A stretch of DNA of 64,000 nt, taken from positions 28,865 through 92,864 of the forward strand of contig JAJDBQ010000005.1 of NCBI GenBank assembly GCA_029261255.1, read 5' to 3'. The translations under genes were made by a program, and so were the position numbers. The notes beneath the pieces are model-generated. The model was not told the DNA's origin. It was given only the letters and a program-made list of their open reading frames with translations, and searched no databases. Each line of letters begins with the position of its first letter. The stretch's first letter is position 1. The stretch is from Nitrospirales bacterium. Lineage in GTDB: Bacteria; Nitrospirota; Nitrospiria; Nitrospirales; UBA8639. Of the stretch, positions 26,765 to 36,190 are shown one piece after another.

Positions 26765-28012
26765 TCACGTAGCAGGCTGCGTTTGCTTAGATTTAAAAGG
26801 ACTCAACCAACCAAAAGCAGAAGCTTTTGCCTGCGGTTTACTTGCTTGATCATCAAAAGAAAAGGCAAAATCCATATATGACTTACCCACGGATGTTTTA
26901 GGAGCCGTTTCAATCAACGGCTTTCCGCTGTTAACTGAATGACTGACCGACGGATAATCATTGGGAACCAGCCAGTGAGCCTTTTGTTTCAGTATTTCTT
27001 CGGTCTCCACTAACACATCTTTTTCGCCTGATAAATAACGATTCATAATTAGCCGCAATTTACTCTGAGGAAATCCAGATCCACGAAGTAATTCCAAAAT
27101 CCGCTTCGTCCGGTGAACAACAGGAACCATTAACGTCGAAGTCACCAAAATCAAAGACGCCAATTCCATAGCCTTCTTTGTCGTCAGATCCAAGACGTGA
27201 CCACAATCAAGCACGATATAGTCAAAGTTGGCTTGGAGCATACGCAACGTGCTTTCAACACAATCTGGACTTAACCGCCCAGTACTCAAGTCATCATAGC
27301 CGGATGCGAGAATCTGCAATCCCGACTCACACTTCGTTAAGATTCGGAATAAGAACGCTTGATCCACTCTGGATGGATCGGCGGCAATATCACGAAAACT
27401 ATGGGTCGGTTGAATATCAAGATACAGTGGGAGATCTCCTCCATGTTGATTCACATCAACCAGCACGACTCTTGGTTCGCCAGGTAATTTCATCAAAGCT
27501 GCCGCCGTGTTAACCGCCATGCTTGTCGTCCCCACACCACCCTTCCCTCCAAAGAATGCCAAGACCTTTCCGTCTTTTTTGATTGGTGCATCGTTCGTAA
27601 CCATCGCAGTAGCACGTTCCTGAAAGCGCGAGAGGGCATCTTCGACTTCTTGCTTCTGTATGGGTTGAGCAAGAAATTCTTTAGCTCCAGAGCGCATGGC
27701 CTCCAACAAAATAGCTGAATCCAACTTGGAGGCAGTCAGAAAGATTTCGGTGCCCCTTGCGGCTTTGACTAAATCTCGAATAACGGAGAATGTCTCCTCG
27801 GGATTGTCGTGTAACTCTAAAATAAGAAGCGAAGCAGGAGTGGTATCCTTGTTCTCCTTGACTTGAAATCCATCTTTCTCGGCAACAATCTCTTCGAAGA
27901 CCTTCTTGGTTTCGACACTTTGAATGGACAGGTCAACCCTGAAGGTCGACTTAGTGGAATCGGCCGTACCACCACCTGATGCACGCTTAGGTTTCCAGCT
28001 TGACTCGGCCAT
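26765..28012 (-). CDS. tadZ: TadZ/CpaE localisation ATPase
   Basis: 415 residues. An atypical receiver-like domain (about 25-125) lacks a clear phospho-Asp, followed by a MinD/ParA-like domain with deviant Walker A FFGGKGGVGTTSM near residue 157 and the VLVDVNQHGGD and YIVLDCGHVLD motifs. TadZ proteins mark the cell-pole or assembly site of the Tad machine. ATG 28012 has GGAGG 8 nt upstream. It begins one base after the stop of the preceding lipoprotein gene. Confidence 0.9.
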   Translation of the reverse strand: MAESSWKPKRASGGGTADSTKSTFRVDLSIQSVETKKVFEEIVAEKDGFQVKENKDTTPASLLILELHDNPEETFSVIRDLVKAARGTEIFLTASKLDSAILLEAMRSGAKEFLAQPIQKQEVEDALSRFQERATAMVTNDAPIKKDGKVLAFFGGKGGVGTTSMAVNTAAALMKLPGEPRVVLVDVNQHGGDLPLYLDIQPTHSFRDIAADPSRVDQAFLFRILTKCESGLQILASGYDDLSTGRLSPDCVESTLRMLQANFDYIVLDCGHVLDLTTKKAMELASLILVTSTLMVPVVHRTKRILELLRGSGFPQSKLRLIMNRYLSGEKDVLVETEEILKQKAHWLVPNDYPSVSHSVNSGKPLIETAPKTSVGKSYMDFAFSFDDQASKPQAKASAFGWLSPFKSKQTQPAT

Positions 28013-28013
28013 C

Positions 28014-28391
28014 CTATTTTCCTCCACTAAATATTATGTTGCCACCACCGCCTTTTTTTTCCTCAAACGGTCCCTTTTCAAATATTTTATGATACCTGTT
28101 TACCGTATGTTGAGCTGGCAAACCACCCATTCCTTCAAGTGGCACTAAAGAATTTCCTGCTTGAGGATTAAGTATCTGGCTTTCCTTCGCATAGCGATAG
28201 GCATTCCCATAATGTACACTTAAATGGACCGGTTGAGTGGCCCAAGGAGAAAGCACTTGATCGCTCTTCCCCATGGCTAAAGGCCGACGACCATTGTCTT
28301 CTTTCATAGTTGGCCACACACCACAACCCGTCATTCCTAAACAGACAATGCCAATTACTCCAACAACATACATAAAATTTTTCCGTCGCAT
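28014..28391 (-). CDS. Tad-locus lipoprotein (possible CpaD/RcpB position)
   Basis: 125 residues with a lipoprotein signal ending GMTGC (Cys about 23); the rest is low in secondary-structure signals, Gly/Asn rich, with a KKGGGGNIIF tail. It sits between the secretin gene and tadZ, the place usually taken by CpaD/RcpB, but sequence similarity to that family is not evident. ATG 28391 with AAGGAG 5 nt upstream is chosen over the ATG at 28421 that overlaps the secretin stop. Confidence 0.7.
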   Translation of the reverse strand: MRRKNFMYVVGVIGIVCLGMTGCGVWPTMKEDNGRRPLAMGKSDQVLSPWATQPVHLSVHYGNAYRYAKESQILNPQAGNSLVPLEGMGGLPAQHTVNRYHKIFEKGPFEEKKGGGGNIIFSGGK

Positions 28392-28420
28392 GAGATTCTC
28401 CTTTTCCCTCTTATCACTCA

Positions 28421-29881
28421 TCAGGGTGCAAGATGACCAAAGACACCTTCTATTCCGCCGTTACCATAAGGCGTACGAGTCGCTAACCGAGGTTCTCCCA
28501 CCTGATAAGCTTCCGAAGGTCGCGGAACATCTTTCTCGGGATACACGCCTTCCAGATATCCCATCAACATGAGCTCAAAATCATTCGGCTCCAAATAGTG
28601 ATCGGTTGGCAACGTTTGCTCCACCAGATTGAGTGGTTTCACTAAATGTGGCGTGACGATCACAATCAGCTCTGTTTCATTTTTTTCAAAGGAGGTGCTC
28701 CGAAATAAGGCTCCGAGGATTGGGATATCGCCTAAAACGGGATATTTAGCAATAGTTTCACGAATATTATCTTGAAGCATTCCAGCAATGGCAAAACTCT
28801 GTCCATCCCCCAACTCCACCACAGTTTTCACTCGACGGGTAATCAGAGCCGGGACTTGGAATCCGCCCAATTGAATTCCATTGGCAAAATCCAATTCTGA
28901 AACCTCAGGGTTCACGACAATAGAAATACGTTCATTCGAAAGAACCGTCGGAGTAAATTTCAAGCCGACACCAAATTCCTTATACTTAATACTAAGCGTA
29001 TTAAAGGTTTGAGGGATGGGAACAGGAAACTCCCCGCCCACAAGGAATGACGCAGCCTGACCACTCTCAGTAATCAACGTTGGTTCAGCCAACGATTTTG
29101 ACAACCCATGTTCTTTCAACATATCCAGCGTTACGGTCCAGGCATCATTACCGACATTAAATCCCAAGAATGCATTGGCAGCCTGGGAAGCAAATACGGT
29201 TATACCCCCTGCGCCTTCTGGATCTGCTTCGAAGGTGCTTAACTCATTCAATCTACCAATGGAAAAATCACGCTCACCTAATTGCCTTCTGGTAAAATTC
29301 ACGCCCAGCCTGTTCAATAACCCGCGTTGCATCTCTGCAATTTTGACTTCCATCATGACCTGTTGCACGCCACCAACTTGCATCATATTGAGAATTTTCT
29401 TCGGTGCAAATGGCTCAGCGATGACCAACGCCCGATTCAAGGCCTCAACATTCGTGACCGGACCTCCCACGGTAATATGTTCGTTGCTCGCCGTAACTTG
29501 CAAGCCTGGTTCGTCTGGCAGCAAGGTATGGAGTTGTTCTTTCAAGCGCGTCACGTCAGGCGTCACTCGAACCTCCAGCACATTGGAGACTTTGCCATTC
29601 TGACTCCACAGAGTTAGCGTGGTCGTACCAATCTTTTTTGCGGTGACATAGACCTGCTTAGTCGAAAGAACGATCGTGTCGGCTATCTTAGGCTCTGCGA
29701 GAGAAGCCCTCTTGAAAATGTTGGGAGTCTCAACTATTTTTGATGTTCCCACTGTCAAGTCTAATGATTGAGGAGAATCAATTTGAGAAGTCTGGTACGT
29801 CAAACCTTCTCCCCAGACCGGACTACTAAGCAAGAGGCTCAAAGTAATCATCATCAGTTGTTGCTTAAAAAAACATGGCAT
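28421..29881 (-). CDS. rcpA: Tad secretin RcpA/CpaC
   Basis: 486 residues: signal peptide (cleavage near 24), a pilus-assembly N-terminal domain (about 38-110, IVETPNIFKRASLAEPKIAD), a BON-like segment (about 112-170), then the secretin domain (about 230-415) with VGGEFPVP and VKTVVELGDGQSFAIAG, ending in the TELIVIVTPHLV signature. It forms the outer-membrane pore for the Flp pilus. It lies directly downstream of rcpC. Confidence 0.93.
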   Translation of the reverse strand: MPCFFKQQLMMITLSLLLSSPVWGEGLTYQTSQIDSPQSLDLTVGTSKIVETPNIFKRASLAEPKIADTIVLSTKQVYVTAKKIGTTTLTLWSQNGKVSNVLEVRVTPDVTRLKEQLHTLLPDEPGLQVTASNEHITVGGPVTNVEALNRALVIAEPFAPKKILNMMQVGGVQQVMMEVKIAEMQRGLLNRLGVNFTRRQLGERDFSIGRLNELSTFEADPEGAGGITVFASQAANAFLGFNVGNDAWTVTLDMLKEHGLSKSLAEPTLITESGQAASFLVGGEFPVPIPQTFNTLSIKYKEFGVGLKFTPTVLSNERISIVVNPEVSELDFANGIQLGGFQVPALITRRVKTVVELGDGQSFAIAGMLQDNIRETIAKYPVLGDIPILGALFRSTSFEKNETELIVIVTPHLVKPLNLVEQTLPTDHYLEPNDFELMLMGYLEGVYPEKDVPRPSEAYQVGEPRLATRTPYGNGGIEGVFGHLAP

Positions 29882-29960
29882 AATTGTACCTACTTATGGT
29901 TAACGTGGGTGAAATCCTAATGATCCCCTGCTATTAAAACGTCCTAGATAGCATCATTCT

Positions 29961-30776
29961 TTAAAAACGTCGAACCGCTTTATCTTTCCCTTTGATCACT
30001 TCTACCCTGACACCGGTACCTCTTTTTGGAGCAAGTTGATATGACCTCGTAAGATCCGAAAATTTTGCACCTCTAGTCTTCTGAATTTCAGCATTGAGAG
30101 GGCTCCGAAGTGCCAACCGAATTTGTCCACCATTTTCAGCCATTGCTAGTTTCTCCGCCTCTTCTAAGGTCACTTCAAGAGTAATAACTTTGACTGCCTT
30201 CGGCTCTTCCTCATCATCGACTCGTTCCATTTGCGTGCCGGTAGCCAAAACCCGAGCATTTTCCAATACCACTTTGGTGATCTGTGGATCCTTTGTCCGA
30301 CCTGGGCGAGCAAACGTCACCATCACATCCACACGATCTCCAGGCTTCACAAATCCGGGAAGACCCACAACTTCATTGACCTTCACAGACATAGCACGTT
30401 TTTGCGGATCCATCACCGCACTTACTCCTCCTGTGGTGACATCAATAGGAGCCAGCTTGGACTCCATAATCGGTTCGTTTTTCTTGAGATTCGCTAAGAC
30501 CACTCGCCCCTTTAAGTCTTCAGCTTTTGTGAAATGTCCAACGGGTAGTGTGTCCTCGGGATAGGAGACTAATCGGATAAACTCGTCTGTAAGCGGCGTC
30601 CCCCAAGGTACATCGTCACTCGCTATAGCTATTTGCGATCCCACAACTTCCACCACCGGTATTGCTTCGGGCTCACTTCCCTGCTGCCCTGCAAGCCATT
30701 GATAGATTAAAACCGTGGTTACTAAAGCGATTCCGATCGCTGCACCTAAAAATAACAGTGGACGATTTTGCCCCAT
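29961..30776 (-). CDS. rcpC: Flp pilus assembly protein RcpC/CpaB
   Basis: 271 residues: an N-terminal membrane helix (about 8-28), a SAF domain (about 45-115, DVPWGTPLTDEFIRLV ... VVLANLKKNEPI) and an RcpC/CpaB domain with RAMSVKVNEVVGLPGFV and GDRVDVMVTF. It is a periplasmic subunit linking secretin and peptidoglycan in Tad systems. ATG 30776 is used; GTG 30779 is adjacent. Confidence 0.92.
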   Translation of the reverse strand: MGQNRPLLFLGAAIGIALVTTVLIYQWLAGQQGSEPEAIPVVEVVGSQIAIASDDVPWGTPLTDEFIRLVSYPEDTLPVGHFTKAEDLKGRVVLANLKKNEPIMESKLAPIDVTTGGVSAVMDPQKRAMSVKVNEVVGLPGFVKPGDRVDVMVTFARPGRTKDPQITKVVLENARVLATGTQMERVDDEEEPKAVKVITLEVTLEEAEKLAMAENGGQIRLALRSPLNAEIQKTRGAKFSDLTRSYQLAPKRGTGVRVEVIKGKDKAVRRF

Positions 30777-30940
30777 CACACTTCCTCCTCGTTATATCTT
30801 TGTTTGCTAGTCAATTTTCAACATTCCACATCGTTGTCGATGAAACTGAGGGACCAGTCCCATTTTTTATGCCTTATATGCCAATATCGGATTTCATATT
30901 GATGTTCTTTAGTCTTTTCGTCACCACTGCATTAACTATC

Positions 30941-31471
30941 TTAGACAACCCGAAACCACTGATACCCCTCCCCAATGAGAGTTCCAAGTCCAATGACAAG
31001 TGCATATCGCAATTTTGGTAGAGAAGTTTCTTCCAATGAAGTGGCTACATTGGCCTTCATAAAGACCAAAGTGACAAACAAGACCATTATCCTTTCGGCT
31101 GTACGCGACAACCCTAAATGCCAAATCATCACAGCCACGGCATATAATCCACCTAGCAAAGAAGCAATAAGAAATCCTATAAAGACGTTAAGAGGGCCAA
31201 CAATTGCCCCCACGGCGGCAAGCAACTTCACGTCACCCGCGCCCATACCGCCATACATGTAGAAACCCAGTAGAAGCACGAACCCCAAACCCAAGCCTTC
31301 CAAGCTAAAGACAATCCCGGCTCCAGAGGCTGAGAAAGCATGAAACCCAAGTCCGATAAGAGCCAAGGAAAACGTGAGTAAATTGGGCACGCGGCTGGAG
31401 CGAACATCCGTTATGCCCGCAACCAGAAGCCCCAATAACAAAACACCATACATTATGAATTGTGTGGTCAT
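30941..31471 (-). CDS. tadV: Tad prepilin peptidase TadV/CpaA
   Basis: 176 residues with five to six membrane helices. It belongs to the aspartyl prepilin peptidase family A24: the first catalytic Asp is in TDVRSSRVPN (about 22) and the second in GGMGAGDVKLL (about 80). It cleaves the Flp leader after the Gly preceding the pilin hydrophobic segment. It lies between the tadE-like genes and rcpC on the same strand. Confidence 0.93.
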   Translation of the reverse strand: MTTQFIMYGVLLLGLLVAGITDVRSSRVPNLLTFSLALIGLGFHAFSASGAGIVFSLEGLGLGFVLLLGFYMYGGMGAGDVKLLAAVGAIVGPLNVFIGFLIASLLGGLYAVAVMIWHLGLSRTAERIMVLFVTLVFMKANVATSLEETSLPKLRYALVIGLGTLIGEGYQWFRVV

Positions 31472-31891
31472 AACCGTTTTCGCTCTTATCCTCTTCCTTT
31501 AATTTAGAGCCTAGGCCACTAAATGTGCTCAGGAATGATCGATGTTCAACAGGGTATTAGTCGGCAACTTTTTCGCAATCTGTAGGAAGGAAAACTAATG
31601 ACCCGAAAGGCCAAGGACAAAAAACCATGCTCCCTCAAAGAACGAATACAGCAACCAGTTGATCTTCAATGTCTGGAAAAGGTTTAGAAAAGGCGGAAAG
31701 TGGAGATGCCAATGACTCAGGTAGGTTGATACAAAAGGAAAGCAAGAACCGACTTCGCATCCATCACAGATGCTAAACAATCAAAAAGGCTTGATAATGA
31801 AAGAACCTCTCTGCATAGAGGCACAACACGTACACCAATAGGGAATATCTCAATCTTTCACCAACAAGCCCTACTGGAGTCACGCGTTTGT
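31472..31891. other. Gap inside the Tad locus, nothing recognised
   Basis: About 420 bases between the second tadE and tadV. No coding-like ORF and no strong terminator. It may hold an internal promoter, since other intergenic gaps in this locus are much shorter. Confidence 0.4.
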
Positions 31892-32455
31892 TCAATAAAT
31901 TGCTGTGGCGACCATAATAGGATCCGGATCCAGCGCTGCACCGCCAAAAAAGGCTAGATCGAGGAACCCGGCAAGGGGCGTCAATGGATTATGTTTATAA
32001 TAGATCCGAACCACTGAGAATTGTTGCATTTGAGCAATTCCGTTCACATCTTCCTGTAGATACGCCAATAATTCTGGAGTGAGACCACAATCCGCAGCAG
32101 AGCTAGGGGCAACAACTTCTGCCTCCGCTAAGGTTCCGCTGCCCCCTGTAGCTGCACAGACTGGAGGATTGCCCGCAGTCACTCTCGCCACAAAAAGAGC
32201 ATAATTTTCTGGTTTATTGATAAAATCCAAGGAGTAGCTGGCATCAATAATAATGGCGTCGATGGTATTGGCATTCTCTAGATCACGTGAGTAGATACTG
32301 GCCCCTTCTCTAACTAAATGCGAGATCATATTGCGTTCATGAATTTGTGATCCAAACTCGACAACTGCAAACGCCAGGGCCGTAAAGACCATGAACATCA
32401 TCAAAAACTCCAGAGAGACAACGCCTTGATTTGACTGAAGCATTGGTCGTTTCAT
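31892..32455 (-). CDS. tadE: TadE-like pseudopilin/minor component
   Basis: 187 residues: after a short basic leader, GVVSLEFLMMFMVFTALAF gives the TadE-like membrane segment with a conserved Glu. The C-terminal approximately 140 residues are periplasmic, with two Cys pairs that could form disulphides. TadE/F proteins are pseudopilins processed by TadV. It lies 35 nt after the other tadE-like gene. Confidence 0.85.
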   Translation of the reverse strand: MKRPMLQSNQGVVSLEFLMMFMVFTALAFAVVEFGSQIHERNMISHLVREGASIYSRDLENANTIDAIIIDASYSLDFINKPENYALFVARVTAGNPPVCAATGGSGTLAEAEVVAPSSAADCGLTPELLAYLQEDVNGIAQMQQFSVVRIYYKHNPLTPLAGFLDLAFFGGAALDPDPIMVATAIY

Positions 32456-32490
32456 AGCTCAATCTCTTTCTGATGGCTAGAGAAAATGGG

Positions 32491-32994
32491 TCAGGCCCCA
32501 CCAAGAAAATCTTCATTGCGGTACGTGCCCTCCGCATGAAGCACAAAATTATTGGCTGCGCCAAAGAACCCACCGATTAACGGTGTAGTAAATTGATGGG
32601 TGTAATCCACTTGGACTTTCATTAACTGGCCTGCCGTCCCAGCATCCGCAGGGTCCCCAGGTAGATCAGTAATAGGATTGATCTTAATGTCTGCTGGGAC
32701 AAGTGTGAGAAACATGTTGGAATGGTCGGTAATGGCTTTGATAATGGAATCCTCTCGACTTAACTCCACCCCTCCCCCATCCAGTAGCTTAGTTCCTAAA
32801 AGCCCGACTCGAATACCCTCATGAGCAGCAAATTGCAGCGTATGCTGATGAAAATAGAACATCCCCATTTCTACAACTCCCAGGAATGCCAGCATAAAAG
32901 GCAGGATTGTCAGGCCAACTTCCACAGCTGCCGTTCCTCGATCGTTTCGGCACCGTTGAAACGGATGTCTCAGAATATGAAGTATCCTATTCAT
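32491..32994 (-). CDS. tadE: TadE-like pseudopilin
   Basis: 167 residues. The RGTAAVEVGLTILPFMLAFLG segment is the typical TadE membrane helix with Glu at position +5 after Gly, followed by a periplasmic region. AGGAG lies 6 nt before ATG 32994. It is the first of two consecutive TadE-family genes, which probably serve as the TadE/TadF pair. Confidence 0.87.
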   Translation of the reverse strand: MNRILHILRHPFQRCRNDRGTAAVEVGLTILPFMLAFLGVVEMGMFYFHQHTLQFAAHEGIRVGLLGTKLLDGGGVELSREDSIIKAITDHSNMFLTLVPADIKINPITDLPGDPADAGTAGQLMKVQVDYTHQFTTPLIGGFFGAANNFVLHAEGTYRNEDFLGGA

Positions 32995-33061
32995 AATCGA
33001 CTCCTACTCCTTCTTCTTACAGTGATGCCCTCAAAATTTTCGCCTGGAAATTCTTGAATAG

Positions 33062-34507
33062 TTATTCGATCAAGACAAGTTTAATTCGATTGGCAATTTC
33101 TGCGAACGCATCGTGCAATTCTGTCGCGTCGGCCGCCTTAAGTTCAAAATCTTCGCCACTCGCAAGTTTCCCTAAAAATCCGTAATCTATACCACTCCCA
33201 AGTCCAACGGTATAAATTTTAAATTCCCTGACATCTTTGGCTTCTAACGCATGCTCCACCGCCATTTGCTGAGCAACAAGATCCCCATAATTCCTGAGCG
33301 TTTGGCGTGGGATGCAGCCATTGTGGTCCCATCCAAATACAGGATTGGGCTTGTCATAAATTGTTGGCACAAATACCGAATAAGGATTGGGTACTAGACC
33401 GGGGTCTGGCGCTGGGCCATTTTGATCGTAGAGCGGATCAAGAATCCACCACTTCCACGAATTTTTAGTAAGATTGCCAGTACAATTGCTGGTATATCGT
33501 GGACCATTCCCTACCCCAGTCCCGCTAGGTGTGGGTTCACCAGTGTCACCACCGACTGATAGCGTTGCCTCCTGTTGATCAAGTTTTTTCAATGAGAGTG
33601 GCTTGGAACCGCTAAACCGCACCGCAGCCTCTACTTGGGTACTACCATTTGTGGAAAATGGTGCCCTGAATGCTGTGGGCTGACCATCGGAAAAGAAAAC
33701 AATATATTGACCAGTTCGTTCATTCTCGGCAACACCGATTTGATCAGACCATCCCATATCAACGCCCAGACCCTCCGTCCCATCGTCTTGGGCACGATCA
33801 AGCGCTTCTTCCGCATTCGTATAACCGTAGGCACTCAACGTACCAATTTCCGTGTCTAAGACATCAACAAACTGATCTGTGAGCGGGTATCGTTTCATAA
33901 CCCCTGAAGAAAAAGTGACAAGCCCAATTTTATTGCGCGCATCACCTTCCAATGACTTGAAACTCTGTACGAAATCTTGAGCCGCCGTTCTTAATTCCCC
34001 TATCGCACCACTCATCGATCCCGATGTGTCTAAGACCAACACAATCTCAAACTTCCGCAATTTGGCCACGCCTAAGGATCCAACTTTGGTCTTTTCGTGA
34101 GCAGCACCCATCACTGACGAAAGTGGATTCACCGCATGGACGTGTGCACCGACCGTGATCTTTCCCTTTCCATCATCTTGCACATCGACCACTAAATTTT
34201 CTGTACCGACCATCCCTACCGGAAAGTTCGCTTTGGCCACTTCCTCGACCATCGTCTTTAACTCGGCTGGAGTGAAGTTCCCTGAGTTCGTCGCACCAGC
34301 AAAGGCAGCCCCATCCACAGATTTCGAAATTTCCGATTGGATGGCATACCAGCGACCTACCTCAATCCCAAGCGCCACAATTCCAAACAACACGAGGATG
34401 GTAATAGCCGAAAATACAAAATATATGCCTTGTTGATTGGCCATCGGGCCGCGATTGATGACACACGAAGCAATTGGAGCACATTCGTTTTTTTGGTGGT
34501 TACGCAT
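33062..34507 (-). CDS. tadG: TadG-like protein with VWA domain
   Basis: 481 residues. A Tad-type N-terminal membrane helix (about 28-48, YFVFSAITILVLFG) precedes a von Willebrand A domain with MIDAS motif DTSGSMSG near residue 158, TFSSG and FFSDGQP. The domain is interrupted by an insertion of about 100 residues rich in Gly, Pro and Asn with paired Cys residues. TadG is thought to be a minor or anchoring pilus component. ATG 34507 follows GAGGTG; the reading frame extends to 34576. Confidence 0.88.
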   Translation of the reverse strand: MRNHQKNECAPIASCVINRGPMANQQGIYFVFSAITILVLFGIVALGIEVGRWYAIQSEISKSVDGAAFAGATNSGNFTPAELKTMVEEVAKANFPVGMVGTENLVVDVQDDGKGKITVGAHVHAVNPLSSVMGAAHEKTKVGSLGVAKLRKFEIVLVLDTSGSMSGAIGELRTAAQDFVQSFKSLEGDARNKIGLVTFSSGVMKRYPLTDQFVDVLDTEIGTLSAYGYTNAEEALDRAQDDGTEGLGVDMGWSDQIGVAENERTGQYIVFFSDGQPTAFRAPFSTNGSTQVEAAVRFSGSKPLSLKKLDQQEATLSVGGDTGEPTPSGTGVGNGPRYTSNCTGNLTKNSWKWWILDPLYDQNGPAPDPGLVPNPYSVFVPTIYDKPNPVFGWDHNGCIPRQTLRNYGDLVAQQMAVEHALEAKDVREFKIYTVGLGSGIDYGFLGKLASGEDFELKAADATELHDAFAEIANRIKLVLIE

Positions 34508-34762
34508 ACGCACCTCGTCTCTTGTTGATAAAAGTAATGGATCCACTGGCTTATATTGCTGCGCGGTTGGCCTCATCCCTCATCGCGGTTTCTGCCAGAT
34601 GACGCTTTGTCAAGAAATTATCGGGCTCGCCTGGGTAGAACCCATAAGTCACTACCCATTATAGGCTTTTGCCAAGAACACATTATCAATGTGTCAGGAA
34701 TCGAAATCATTTCACCGCCTACACGGTGACCAAGGAACCCCTACCCTAATTTTAATGATCGC

Positions 34763-34939
34763 CTACCAAGTCATTAGGCCATGCAGGGTGGTAAAGAGAC
34801 TGGACAATTTTGTTCCTACTGCCGTGACCGCGGTGATAATCACAGCGGCAATGAGAGCTGCCAGCAATCCATATTCAATAGCCGTAGCGCCTTCGTCATC
34901 AACGACCAATGCTTTGATATGCTGTAAGGACCTCTTCAT
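34763..34939 (-). CDS. flp: Flp pilin 1
   Basis: 58 residues. The leader ends at DDEG, and the prepilin peptidase site is G/ATAIEYGLLAALIAA, the hallmark Flp motif with Glu-Tyr at +5/+6. ATG 34939 has AGGAG about 10 nt upstream. It is the major structural subunit of Tad pili or one of two variants. Confidence 0.93.
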   Translation of the reverse strand: MKRSLQHIKALVVDDEGATAIEYGLLAALIAAVIITAVTAVGTKLSSLFTTLHGLMTW

Positions 34940-35008
34940 ATGATGCCTTCTCCTAGCTGGATAATCGGAATGACCATCCATACTTTGTTCTTCCCTCATT
35001 AACAGTCC

Positions 35009-35049
35009 CGAGAGCCTTTTCTGACCTTCGTGACCAGAAAAGACTCTCG
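35009..35049 (-). other. Strong hairpin between the two flp genes
   Basis: A 15-bp stem with a single mismatch (35009-35023 with 35035-35049) and an 11-nt loop, between the stop of the 5' flp gene and the start of the 3' flp gene. It has no T-run on the minus strand, so it more likely stabilises or partly attenuates the pilin mRNA than terminates it fully. Confidence 0.6.
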
Positions 35050-35074
35050 ACGCTGAAGAGTAACAAGACTCGTA

Positions 35075-35245
35075 TTAGCTGGCGCCAATCCCGGAGTCGA
35101 TAGCCGTAAAGGCACTTTTTAATTTCGTACCAATTGTCGTCACCACCCCAATGATGACTGCCGCAATCAAAGCCGCCAACAAACCGTACTCAATGGCCGT
35201 GGCTCCTTCTTCATCATTGACAAAATTCATGACATGATTCACCAT
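35075..35245 (-). CDS. flp: Flp pilin 2 (56 residues)
   Basis: Found by reading the minus strand directly: 56 codons from ATG 35245 (AAGGAGA 6 nt upstream) to TAA at 35075. The leader MVNHVMNFVNDEEG is followed by ATAIEYGLLAALIAAVIIG, an Flp pilin. It is closely related to, but clearly different from, the pilin encoded 136 nt downstream, especially in the C-terminal half (here TKLKSAFTAIDSGIGAS). As first gene of the Tad run it probably lies nearest the promoter. Confidence 0.93.
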   Translation of the reverse strand: MVNHVMNFVNDEEGATAIEYGLLAALIAAVIIGVVTTIGTKLKSAFTAIDSGIGAS

Positions 35246-35518
35246 AACGTCTCTCCTTGTCGGGCAAAAAATTGAAATAACGCGATGTCAGTGTGCCCGG
35301 GAACTCTGACACGTACGTCGCCTCTTTAATACGCCATCCTTCGGCAACCCGGCTATCAGAGCCCAGCTCTGACCCGTGGCTTTGCGCCCACGTCTTACAA
35401 CGTGTTTGCCTTTATCGGGAAGAGGCACCCGAGTAAATGTATACTTCATCGTCATAGCTAAATGTTCGTAGACCCAGGGGGCTTTCTCATTTCGTGTTCT
35501 GTGCCGATTGGTGTTCAT

Positions 35519-36010
35519 GCTCCATTATCGACCACACCAAAATAAACTTGCGAAGAGTTTTATTGGATTTTTATTCCATCTTGTGTTGCGGTACGATCAG
35601 TTGGCTCTATTTGTTGAAGCCAAGATGACAATTACTCGAATCGACAATCAAAATTACCTTCCTCTTGCCCAATATCGTTTATCGTGAATCCATCGCCCAC
35701 GGCCGTGAACAAGAAAAGATGAGACTGAAAATGAGAAGAGATAGATCCTCACTATCGATCTTCGGAAATAACGAAAAACGATCAGCGGGAATGAGGCGGG
35801 AGGCAGACTGCCGATACTAGCTCCGAACTTTGATACATAATGATGGGCTATTCCTTATGGAAGCAAAAGACAAGATAAAATAATCTGAAAGTTTTCAGAA
35901 AATTCCTTCTTCGACTTCTCGAATCAGGCTGCTTCAAGGCCACCAATTTTACAGACATCCTTGCCTATCTTGATGCAAATCATGCTACACACAACAGTTG
36001 GGCATCCCCT
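35519..36010. other. Intergenic stretch upstream of the Tad locus
   Basis: About 490 bases, AT-rich. It should contain the promoter of the Tad run, but I cannot point to one with confidence. A minus-strand ORF at 35288-35518 (76 codons, GGAG before its ATG) lies in the leader region and has little coding character. Confidence 0.35.
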
Positions 36011-36190
36011 TCATCTACGACTCTCCCTTGAGCACAGTCGATAGAGCTCAAGGCACCACTGGTAGCGGCCTCGCATCAGCATCTCCTCATCAAATGCGGC
36101 CACAGGAATAGGATGTTGCATTTGCCGCATCCAATGCACACAAGATATTGCCCACAGGAGGCCTAACTCGAAGCAGCAAGACTCCGTCAT
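36011..36190 (-). CDS. Possible small protein (59 residues)
   Basis: ATG 36190 to TGA 36011, with a protein-like sequence: two Cys at residues 5-6, a Trp/Met-rich middle and an acidic-aromatic stretch FDEEMLMRGRYQWCLELYRL near the end. No clear ribosome-binding site and no recognised family. It could be a real small gene or the end of a decayed one. Confidence 0.35.
   Translation of the reverse strand: MTESCCFELGLLWAISCVHWMRQMQHPIPVAAFDEEMLMRGRYQWCLELYRLCSRESRR

Noticed and set aside
35288..35518. 76-codon minus-strand ORF upstream of the first Flp pilin
   Set aside because: GGAG precedes its ATG, but the sequence is Arg/Lys-rich without a protein-like pattern. It is more likely the leader region of the Tad transcript; a real gene cannot be wholly excluded.
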